From contig JAEVLN010000006.1 of NCBI GenBank assembly GCA_018350325.1, positions 2,494,693 through 2,558,692 of the forward strand: a DNA stretch of 64,000 nucleotides, given 5' to 3'. The DNA comes from Globodera rostochiensis. Its lineage: Eukaryota; Nematoda; Chromadorea; Rhabditida; Heteroderidae. Below, one piece after another: positions 12,195 through 21,547 of the stretch. Within the stretch, counting starts at the first letter, position 1. Every line of letters starts with the position of its first letter. A program made the translations under genes and the position numbers. Under the pieces are notes generated by a model, which saw only the letters and a program-made list of their open reading frames with translations, was not told the DNA's origin and did no database searches.

Positions 12195-13211
12195 GGGGGG
12201 GGGGGGTCACGTGTATCCTTTATGGACCAATGGATTTTGTCCTTTGGGCATATCGCCTTACAATACCCAAATTTCCTCAACATCCAACAGCTCAGCCAAG
12301 CGCTTCTGTGTTTCATCATACAAATGTGCGCCGCTCGTCCTCCAATCAGCTGAGCCGTCGGGTAATAACATTTCAAACAGCCATGGATAAAATCATAACC
12401 TCAATACACGTGCTTCTGCCGCTCCCAGTCTCTCAATATATTCGTTCAATTTGTATTTTCCGACTTGCTCCTCCCGCCCATTGCCCGCATGTTTAATGTC
12501 CACATTGTCTTTTTTGCTCCTCCACTCCAAATATTTGATGGCGATCACGCTGGCTCTGTCCAGTTGCATTCATACAACTCCTTGGCAACAGATCAAACCC
12601 ACCCGTAATGTCCTTGACCAAGATCCTCCAGAACTCAATTATCGACTTCAGCAAGATCACCGAGTCGTTTCGCCAATAATTCTTCAGCTCCTTTGGCAAA
12701 TAAAATGTCGTCTTTTGTTCTCGCTGTAGCACTTCTGGAATTTGTCAAACTTCTTTTTCACCGATCCTGGCGAATAATCTTCCATGGGCGGTAGCTGGGC
12801 ATTCCCTTGTCAGAGCATTCGGTGCACGTCACTCTCGCCGAGATGTAATTGATCACATGTTCCTTTTGATCCCCTTTATAAATCTTGTCTTGTGACGTCT
12901 CAGAATCCTAAAATTTAAAAAAAATTTGCCATCGGACTTATATTGACTTACCCAAACTACATATCCTTTTCCTCCTTTTCCGCAATCATCCTTGTTTTGG
13001 GGCATGGCAGATTCGATTCAACATGATCGGCAGAAAGTCTCCCCACATTTGTGTTTACTCTTAATTCTTGCACTCTCGCACCGTTTCCAAATGTTGCACG
13101 TTTGATTCCTTGGTGGTAATTGTAGCATTGTTGGTTGTAGAAAAATCGGCGACACTTGGGGCATTCAATTTGCATTCCTCTTCCTTGGTGCATGGCATTC
13201 CTCCAACTCAT
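12195..13211 (-). pseudogene. Decayed family-B (organellar/viral/Maverick-type) DNA polymerase fragment
   Basis: On the minus strand, in order and in different frames: a zinc-finger-like block IECPKCRRFFYNQQCYNYHQ; an exonuclease-like block YVVW|DSETSQDKIYKGDQ then EHVINYISARVTCTEC, joined across a GT-AG intron near 12909-12955; a block FYLPKELKNYWRNDSVILLK then FWRILVKDITG; and a block containing DETQKRLAELLDVEEIW. Order and spacing match the N-terminal half of protein-primed B-type polymerases found in Maverick/Polinton elements and linear plasmids. At least two frameshifts and internal stops break it, and the polymerase palm motifs are absent. This is a remnant, not an active gene. Assignment is by motif recognition. 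Confidence 0.65.
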
Positions 13212-13224
13212 GCCAAATAGACAT

Positions 13225-13455
13225 TCTCAATTTATTGGAAAGGCATGCCCTGCTTCACTCTCATGCCAAATCGATGCATGCCCTGCTTCACTCTCATGCC
13301 AAGTCCACGTTCTCCTGCTTCACTCTCATGCCAAATCGAAATTCTCAATTTATTGGAAAGGCATGCCCTGTTTTACTCTCATGCCAAATCTACGTTTTCC
13401 TGCTTCACTCTCATGCCAAATCCACGTTCTTCTGCTTCACTCTCATGCTAAATCA
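13225..13455. repeat. Tandem repeat just upstream of gene B
   Basis: Repeated units built on GCTTCACTCTCATGCCAAAT, alternating with longer units containing TTCTCAATTTATTGGAAAGG. It ends about 65 bp before the B start codon, so it sits in the B promoter or 5'-UTR region. Confidence 0.75.
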
Positions 13456-13521
13456 ACGTGTATCAGAGTTGCTACATAAGTGAAAATAATTGTCTTCAGC
13501 ATACATATTTTGAAAGCGCAA

Positions 13522-16018
13522 ATGTTGGAACTGATTTTTATTTTCTTTTTAAATTATTTGGACAATTCCGTTGGTGCACCGCCGCTTTACCAATGGAACT
13601 TGACTAATCCGGGCAACAATGTCCCAATTTTTGCTCAACTTATTGAAGACATTTACCAACAGTCTCTTCAGTTTATTGACGTTTTTGTCCCGTTTAAATT
13701 GGAATTGGTTAAAAATGACAAAGTGTCGTTTAACTTCACTTTTGTTAAATATGCGTCGGAACTTGCTAAATTTCGAGTGATCGACAACAACGAAGAAATG
13801 CGCCCGACTTTCAAAGCACACGCAGGCGTTCTCGACTTTCAAGATGAATTTGTTGGATTTCGACGTTATTCCAATAAATTGGACAATTTTATTGCCAACG
13901 AATTCAACAAAAACATTTTCTGTCCTGAAAAGGCAATCCCCAAAAAAGTGGTCGACCAAATTATGCAGCTGATCTTCTCTTTGGCCGCGCGGATTCTCCT
14001 TTCTGTGACGTCGGATTGGAAATAATTAATTAATAAATTAAAATAATTTAATTTTAGTTATGATGATTATTATTCATATGATGGTATTGGCGAATGGCAA
14101 TTGCAAACACTTTTGTCGGCTTACAAAATTTTGGCGGCAGAAAACGGGTGGGTATCAGGGACGGGATCAATACTCGCATTAAAATATGTCGTTTTCTAAA
14201 AGATATTAAATTAAGGATTTTTTAAATTTAATTGCATTATGTATAAGCAAATTAAATCGGTACAAATTTTCATTTGTTTTGTAAAAATTTTGAATAACTC
14301 TTTCGTTAAGTTCCGGTGGCAGGATTTTTAATATTTTTTGAATTAGTTTGAATAGGAGGGGGAGGGCGGGAGGTCGGCGATGCCGATAGGCGCCGCTGAG
14401 AAAATTTTGCATTTTTATGTAATTTTTCAAGGAAAATGGCCCAAAATGCATCACGGAAAGGCGAAAAATGATTAGAAAAATTAAAAAAATTAAATTTTTG
14501 AGTTAAAAATTATCCGGACATTTTTGTGGCCGGAATTCCGGGTGGTTAATTACTTGCGAAAAATTAAAAATTTCAATCTCGCCGGGCTCTAATTATTTCA
14601 TATCATCCATTTGAAGGCTTTAGGGAAAAAACATTTACATATAACGGAGTTTGGGCTCAAATTTTTTAAAAAAAAAGTGCCTAAAATACTAAAAAATTTT
14701 AGAATATTTCCCTTCCCAATCTTACAAATTGACGTGAATGGGGATCATTTTTGGGCTGAATTTATTGATCAGAACATATCCAAAAATACGTCAGAACAAA
14801 TGCAATACATCGGTAAGGAATTTTAAATTAATTAATTACTTTGTTTTGCACAAAATATACCCTTAAAGTTCAAAGTTTTAAAGTATTTTTTATTTCAAAA
14901 AAAGCACAGGTTTTCTCTAGAATTTTTTGAATTTAAAGAAAATGATAAGAAATACCTGATTATATAATTTTTCAAGATTTTTTGTCCATATAATTGTGGC
15001 CCTATTAATGACACATTATTGCAGAAAACTTCAATTTCGTTTTAAAACTGTCGGAATTTTCGTTGTCATACTATGACGTTTACAAAGTGCTCAAAGAAAT
15101 TTTGATTGGAATTCATTTTCCCACAAATCCTCCGCCACCAGTGCAAGCAGTTCACACGTTTTTGAAGCAGTACTTTATTGCCAAACTTGATCACAAATCA
15201 ATGGAGCAGTACAACGTGAATAAAGTCGTCTGCGCGTTCGTCCATTTTGGAAGAGAATTGCAACGGCGTTTAGTGGAACACACCGGTCGCATCCGTTACC
15301 CTGGCTTTTCGGAATACGTCCAGCGAATGGAGGCGGAATGCGGGAAAGCGCCGCACATAAAGCACGCTTATTGGAGTACTTACACCAAAAACACGCCTTC
15401 TAGGAGGAGGTGTTTAATATTTCCTTAATTTAAATTTAGATATTGAACAATAAACAAAAAATGAACTATGGTAGTACCTAGAGACCGGACTTGAGCTTCG
15501 AGCGAGATCTCGAGTCAAGATTTTTCGAGATCTCGAGTCGAGATATTTCGAGGTGTCGAGACCGTTCTCGAAAAAGCCGAGATTCTCGGATAAATCTCGG
15601 AAAATTACTTCGAGCGAGATCTCGAGTCGAGATTTTTCGAGATCCTCGAGACGGGATCTCGTCTCGGCAGGATTTTTTGAAAAATGAAATTTTGAAAAAA
15701 GTTCATCACAGCGTTCTAAATTTTTGCTTCAATTTTCTAAAAAAAAAGATTGCCAATTTTTGTAAAAATTTTACTGCAATTTCAATACAAAATGCCTAAT
15801 TTTGTGAGAGACCGGTAAGTCCCGGGTTTTCCCAAAAGTCCCGGTCCCGTACTACCCGATTAAAAACTCAAAAATATAATAATTTTTTCAAACATTTAAA
15901 TCTGTTTTTGTTTTGAAGTAAACAACTCGAGATGGAATTGTTTCACGAACCGTTGTGGAATAACGCAAGAGCAATTCAAATTGATTCGCACGAATGCAAA
16001 GGCAATCTTTTCATTTAA
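13522..16018 (+). CDS. Secreted-family paralogue B (complete)
   Basis: Exons 13522-14009, 14058-14147, 14703-14812, 15025-15409 and 15919-16018 give 1173 bp, 390 aa, with phases 2, 2, 1, 2 that equal those of A and C. The ATG at 13522 starts a hydrophobic segment (LIFIFFLNYL) followed by SVGA, a plausible secretion signal of about 18-19 residues, so the product is probably exported. Homology to A and C shows in ENFNFVLKLSEFSLSYYDVY versus ENFKFIHSLSEYSPTIYEII, and in the last exon KQLEMELFHEPLWNNARAI versus KEEEIRKHFRDMLQYANVI. B ends with GNLFI and lacks A's long C-terminal region. The first donor (AC|GTCGGA) is weak, so exon 1's end is least certain. No catalytic motif; function unknown. 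Paralogue C starts only 88 bp downstream. Confidence 0.75.
15488..15680. repeat. Truncated TAGAGACCGG-type element in B intron 4
   Basis: The left end TAGAGACCGGACTTGAGCTTCGAGC followed by CGAGATCTCGAG arrays matches the family at 26285 and 29890, but no matching right end or target duplication is found. A second CCGGTCCCG-rich fragment lies at 15808-15860. Confidence 0.5.
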
Positions 16019-16595
16019 AATAAAATTAAACTTAGAATTTAAAATTTTCAAATGTAAAAAAAGAAGATTGTTCAGAATTTTAGTAAAATTTTAGTTTAAA
16101 CAAAATATGAGTTTTTATTTTGGGTTGATTTTAAGCTGTTTTACAATTTGCTGATGCATTGAGTAAAATTGTTGTTAATTTTGAATTGAACTCCAACAAA
16201 GAGAACGAAGAATATTCAATTGATGGCATAACAAAGCTTAATGAATTCAAACTTTTGCTTCGAATTATTGATGGCATTGGTGATACAGAAAATTATGAAA
16301 AATTGGAGAATTTTGAGAAGTACTATTCCAAAAACGATTCATTAAATAAGCTTTCGATGCTGTTAAAGCAAATAATCAAGGAGTACAGCTGCACAAGCAG
16401 CAACTCATGCCCATTAAACGGACATTTGAGTTTGTCAAACTATCGACAAAAACTTCCTAAATTTGGTCAAATATTATTCGAAACTTTCAACGAATATTCG
16501 GATAATGTAAAATATGACGAAAATAAGCAATTATTATCTTTTCCTTTGGCACTGAGTGAACACATTCTTGGACGACTCAATGACTTCGTTCAGAG

Positions 16596-17488
16596 GTTAG
16601 GCAAAATGTCTTGGTTCAGTGGGTAGGCAAAATGTCTTAGTCCAGCGGTTAGGCGAAATGTCTTGGTTCATAGGTTAGGCGAAATGTCTTGGTTCAGTGG
16701 GTAGGCAAAATGTCTTGGTTCATAGGTTAGGCGAAATGTCTTGGTTCAGTGGGTAGGCAAAATGTCTTGGTTCAGTGGGTAGGCAAAAGTCTTAGTCCAG
16801 CGGTTAGGCGAAATGTCTTGGTTCATAGGTTAGGCGAAATGTCTTGGTTCAGTGGGTAGGCAAAATGTCTTGGTTCATAAGTTAGGCAAAATGTCTTGGT
16901 TCAGTGGGTAGGCAAAATGTCTTGGTTCAGTGGGTAGGCAAAATGTCTTAGTCCAGCGGTTAGGCGAAATGTCTTGGTTCAGTGGGTAGGCAAAATGTCT
17001 TAGTCCAGCGGTTAGGCGAAATGTCTTGGTTCATAGGTTAGGCGAAATGTCTTGGTTCAGTGGGTAGGCGAAATGTCTTGGTTCATAGGTTAGGCGAAAT
17101 GTCTTGGTTCAGTGGGTAGGCAAAATGTCTTGGTTCATAGGTTAGGCGAAATGTCTTGGTTCATAGGTTAGGCGAAATGTCTTGGTTCAGTGGATAGGCG
17201 AAATGTCTTGGTTCAGTGGGTAGGCAAAATGTCTTGGTTCAGTGGGTAGGCAAAATGTCTTAGTCCAGCGGTTAGGCGAAATGTCTTGGTTCAGTGGGTA
17301 AGCAAAATGTCTTAGTCCAGCGGTTAGGCAAAATGTCTTGGTTCAGTGGGAACGAAATGTCTTGGTTCAGTGGGTAGGCAAAATGTCTTAGTCCAGCGGT
17401 TAGGCGAAATGTCTTAGTCCAGCGGTTAGGCGAAATGTCTTGGTTCATAGGTTAGGCGAAATGTCTTGGTGTGGGTAGGCAAAATGTC
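16596..17488. repeat. 26-bp minisatellite starting at the splice donor of C intron 1
   Basis: About 34 copies of a unit such as GTAGGCAAAATGTCTTGGTT plus CAGTGG, with variants ending CATAGG or CCAGCGG. The array starts at the first intron base after exon sequence TTCGTTCAGAG, so many units restore a CAGTGG|GTAGG donor-like junction. Confidence 0.92.
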
Positions 17489-17969
17489 ACGAATGAACAA
17501 ATTAGAAAGGCATTACTATAGCTTTAAAAGCTTAGAACTTTCAAATATTATCTTTTACATTTGGTTTGGTTGATTGGCTTTTACCCACGACCTTCACCCA
17601 ATCCGTGGGCAACTTTCAAAAAAAACTAAATTTGCTTATCTTTCATAGAATTTTTAAGATTTCTTACAAATACTTAATTTGTTCATTTAATGCAGCTTAC
17701 CGACATCAATTACCGACATTGGCGATGACGTGGACTTTGTCAAAACAATTCAAAACATCGCTTCAATGGACAATATTGAGATTATACAACGCAAAAGAAT
17801 TCCAAAGTTTGCGAATCGGAACCTTTTCAAATTGCTTTTTATATTGGCAATTCGTTTGTCTGCGCAAATTGAGCAAAATGATTTGGCTGAAAAATATTTG
17901 AAGACATTTTTATTCGCTTTCAATCAAAGTCTTAGGACGTCAAACATACCTTATGGGTAAATAACATAA

Positions 17970-18261
17970 TCGGGTGGGCATTTTCATGCTCTAAAACATC
18001 AGAATAAGCGCTTATAATGCACTAAAACCTAAAAAATGCCGAAATATGCACCAAAAATGGCACTTTTAGTGCACAATAAGTTGTTCTTTTTTTAACGTTT
18101 AATTAAAATGCCAAAATATGCTTTTATTCCCGAAAATCCCCTTAAATATGCATTTATAGAACTAAAAAAGTTCCCCCTAATTTTGCGTAAAAGACCATTT
18201 TTTAGCTTTCACTTAAAAGCATATTTTAAAAAAATGCATTTGCTTGAAAATCCGGGCCCGA
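17970..18261. mobile_element. hAT-like MITE in C intron 2
   Basis: The left end TCGGGTGGGCATTTTCATGC and right end GCTTGAAAATCCGGGCCCGA are inverted. The same intron of A (after 181) reads straight through as GGGTAAATAATTAATATTT, i.e. an empty site. Flanks ATAACATAA and ATAATTAAT look like a decayed duplication. The interior (ATATGCACCAAAAATGGC) is shared with the element at 31346-31621. Confidence 0.7.
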
Positions 18262-18837
18262 ATAATTAATATTTGTCCGACAATTTATGTTATTTTTAGT
18301 TTTTTTGGATTTAAAATCAGAAAAGTAAACAAAATGGTGGAAGTAAATCTGCCAACTTGGAAATTGCCATATTTCATTTATTTGGAAAATACAAAAGAGT
18401 TGGAACAGGAGAATGCCTTTGGTCAGTGAGTGTTTTTAATTCATTTAAATTCGAATATATTTTTATAATTAATTCTTTTTAACAGAAAATTTCAAATTTA
18501 TTCATTCATTGTCCGAATATTCACCGACAATTTATGAAATAATAAAAATGGCCAATATTCTTGGTGACATAAACGATGGACAAATTTGGATCAGCCCATC
18601 GGACTCCGAAATTTTTCTAAAAGTTTTGGAATATTTGACGGGACTAAAAAAGCCTACGGAAAAAATAAAAGTGCCAATTCAAAACAAGTTTTGTGTTTTG
18701 GCATATTTTGTTGAAGATTTATTGGCGAAAGCGGAGGCTAAAAACACATCTTCCTTCAAAAAGGCTATGAAAGAATTGACTTCGAATTTTGTTTTGGCAA
18801 AACAGCAATTGTGCGGTGGAAAGCCGTGGGTTAAATG

Positions 18838-18975
18838 TAGAGTAGGCCGGGATCGGAGTTGGTACTGAAGTCTCCACTTTTGAGACTGAATTTCCCCCTT
18901 ATAAAATCCCGGTTTTTTAATTTACTTAATCCCGATCCCGGTTTTCCCTAAAAATCCCGATCCCGGCCTACTCTA
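18838..18975. mobile_element. hAT-like MITE (TAGAGTAGGCC family) in C intron 4
   Basis: TAGAGTAGGCCGGGA and its inverse GGCCTACTCTA bound 138 bp, flanked by GTTAAATG and TTTAAATG (7/8). The corresponding A intron (755-828) lacks it. A second copy is at 62957-63187. Confidence 0.85.
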
Positions 18976-19190
18976 TTTAAATGTGTTGCATTTAAAAAAG
19001 AAAATAATAAAATATTTTATAAATTGCATAGCTATAATAAAACTACAATAAATTTATGATTTTTAGAAAAAAAGAAGAAATCAGAGAACAATTCAAGGAT
19101 AATTGTATGTTGCAATACGCTAATGTAATTGAAGTGGTCGACATCGCCCCTCAAAAGGGCCAAGTTGAAGCGTCCGTACGATTGAACTGA

Positions 19191-20080
19191 TCAACTCCTT
19201 CGATCGCCAATTTCTTTTCCCCTTTCTTCCAAATTCGGAATTTCCATCCCCCCCGCCCTCCTCTTACCTTTGTTTCTGCAATTAACCCCCCCCCCCCCCC
19301 CCTCCCCTCCCCCATTAGCCTATGCCACCTGTGCCAACCCCCCCCCCCTTCTTCCCCCATTAGCCTATGCCACTGTGCCAGCCCCCCCCCTTCTCCCCCA
19401 TTAGCCTATGCCACCTGTGCCAGCCCCCCCTTTCCCCCATTAGCCTATGCCATGCCAGCCCCCCCTTCTCCCCCATTAGCCTATGCCACCTTGCCAGCCC
19501 CCCCCCCCCCTCCCCCATTAGCCTATGCCACCTGTGCCAGCCCCCCCCCTCTCCCCCATTAGCTATGCCACCTGTGCCAGCACCCACCACACTTTTCCAT
19601 TCATGGCCTTTGTATTTCGCAAGCCCCAGCCGTTTTCCCTTTCACATTGGAAGGTTTCCCCGGCGGGCTTCCTTCCCCTCCCCCTCCTCCCTTTTCTTTC
19701 CTTTGTGTCCCATCAGCGCCTATTTAAGCATTGACCCTTCCCTTTGCTTTCACATTTTTTCTTCGCTTTTCAAGCTTTTTCACAATAAAAAATTGGAAAT
19801 TTTGTAGGAAATCGACAGTTTTGACCGTCGGCTAATCATTGAAATGAACTTTGGACTTCTCCCATTTGACAGTTTCCCCCGTCCGTATGCAGGAGGGGCA
19901 TGCCCCCCCCCCCGAAATTTTTTGAGAAAAAAACCTTTGTCCGGCGGCGCCTATAGGCACCGTCGACCCCCCTCCTAAATCTGGGGTCCAAGTCAGGTCA
20001 AAGATTACGATACGCGTGATTTTTAGCCAAAAATACGATACGATACGATATGATACGATACGATACGATACAGAGCCCTA
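19191..20080. other. Intergenic: C-rich minisatellite and flanking sequence
   Basis: Positions 19290-19590 hold about nine copies of CCCCCATTAGCCTATGCCAC followed by TGTGCCAG and a C-run. Positions 19600-20080 have no supported gene; GATACGATACGATACG repeats lie at 20035-20070. Confidence 0.7.
19290..19590. repeat. C-rich minisatellite, ~35 bp unit
   Basis: Units consist of TTAGCCTATGCCACCTGTGC, CAG and a run of 7-14 C, with unit length varying mainly in the C-run. Confidence 0.85.
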
Positions 20081-20084
20081 CGCC

Positions 20085-20340
20085 GCACTAAATCACTTAG
20101 CCTTATACCATTGGAAAGCTCTAAATAAGTAGAAACTATTTGTAAAACTAAACTAAGCAGTAAATCAAAGTTTTAAAAAGTTATGAGCAGAAACCCACGA
20201 AAAAGTTCGATATTTTTCAAGTATATATTATAAACTTTTTTGAAATTTATCAAAACACTTTGACTTTGCGGAATGCTTTCTCTACTCATCTAGAGCTTTC
20301 CAATGGTATAAGGTTTAACTGATTTAGTGCAGTGTGAATA
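20085..20340. mobile_element. Palindromic element
   Basis: CGCCGCACTAAATCACTTAG and ATACCATTGGAAAGCTCTA on the left are mirrored by TAGAGCTTTCCAATGGTATA and CTGATTTAGTGCAG on the right. This could fold into a long hairpin. It has no coding capacity. Confidence 0.65.
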
Positions 20341-21085
20341 AAGTTATAATGTTTAAAATTACTTCATAAAATATATGTGGCGGATTTAAGAAACGCCCCA
20401 GCACCAATTTTATTTATGGCATCAAAATCAGTCAGTTTTATTTCCAGTGGACAAAAAAGTTGTACGGGATCGGGACCAGTAATGAAATGTTTACTATTTT
20501 TTCCATTTTGGTACTAAATTTTTGGTCCCGGTTTTTCAAAATCTTACCCAAATCTTTTTTTTTTGTCCCTTACTATTAGTCCCGGTTTTTTTTGACCGGT
20601 TGACAAATAACAAAAATAGACAATTTATATACCTAATTTGCTTTTTTCCCATTGGGACTACATACACAAAAAAGAATAATTTTACTAAACAGAATGTCAT
20701 TTGGACAAAATAGCGAAACAAATGAAAGTGTGCGTTCTTCGGGCTTTCCCTGCTGGTTTGATCTCTTACGCCGTCGTCCTCCTCCTCCTCCTACCGTACC
20801 AATGCTACTGTAATTTTTTTATTTAAATCAATTTTTTACAAAATCATTTTTAATCAAGCGCTCAAATGCAAACGTAATGACGACGGTGACCAGCAGGAAA
20901 AATCATTAAAACAGCGTCGTCGGAGCAAGATTATACCGTATTCCCCTACATTCAAATTACCGTTTCCCCCCCCCCCCCAATTTAAAACCCAACAATTTTG
21001 TTTCTATCCATGCTCAGTCAGACACGCTACGATTTATAAAGTAGAAATGCCGAAATGTTTAAACTTTAAATATTTGAAAATAAAG
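20341..21085. other. Intergenic, no supported gene; duplicated segment copy 2 begins near 21020
   Basis: AT-rich, with CCCGGTTTTT-type element fragments at 20465-20600 and a C-run at 20965. From about 21020 the sequence parallels 5810-6015. Confidence 0.55.
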
Positions 21086-21093
21086 CTTTCCAC

Positions 21094-21245
21094 TAGTGAT
21101 GCACGAGACCCAAAATTTACCGAGACTCGAGACTCGATACCGAGACCGAGACTTGACCCCGAGACTCGATACCGAGACCGAGCCCCAAAAAACCCGAGAC
21201 TTTTCTCGAGTCGAGACTCGAGACCGAGACTCTCGTGCATCACTA
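21094..21245. mobile_element. hAT-like MITE (TAGTGATGCACGAGA family)
   Basis: TAGTGATGCACGAGA and TCTCGTGCATCACTA bound 152 bp of GACTCGAGACCGAGAC-type palindromes, flanked by a perfect 8-bp duplication CTTTCCAC. The duplicated segment at 5858-5866 shows the empty site (CCTTCCACC). A related copy with a decayed right end lies at 50374-50500. Confidence 0.9.
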
Positions 21246-21547
21246 CTTTCCACCAATGCATTGCAAGCATTCTTCAATTTCTTCGTGTTTGAACTTTTTT
21301 TTCATTAAAAATACGGGGCATTGTTTAAATTAGCCAGATCAGCAGTGATCACAGACGATTGAGTAATCGATGAAAAAAGCTGCTTGTCAAGATGCCCAAA
21401 AAATTCTCATAAATAGAAAACAGTCAATTGCTTGGCCAGCAAAATTTGTACAACGCAAAACAAAACAAAAAAGGGTAGGAAATTTTCTTTAAAAAACAAA
21501 AAATTGCAACAAATTCTTCTTCAGCCCGCGCGCGCGCGACTCCTTTT

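Larger units (their letters stand above)
16107..19190 (+). pseudogene. Secreted-family paralogue C, frameshifted and 3'-deleted
   Basis: An ATG at 16107 begins a signal-peptide-like MSFYFGLILSCFTIC, then hits TGA; the long frame from ADALSKIVVNF onward (to 16595) is shifted by one base. Later exons 17696-17956, 18300-18421, 18486-18825 and 19067-19190 join in frame with family phases 2, 2, 1, 2. Compared with A, sequence between the codons for APQKG and QVEASVRLN is lost: the A intron after 911 and nearly all of its final exon are missing, removing A's acidic helical C-terminus. Intron 1 is filled by a 26-bp minisatellite, and two introns carry hAT-like insertions absent from A. The frameshift could be a sequencing error or could be bypassed by splicing. 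If real, secretion of the product is lost. Confidence 0.65.
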
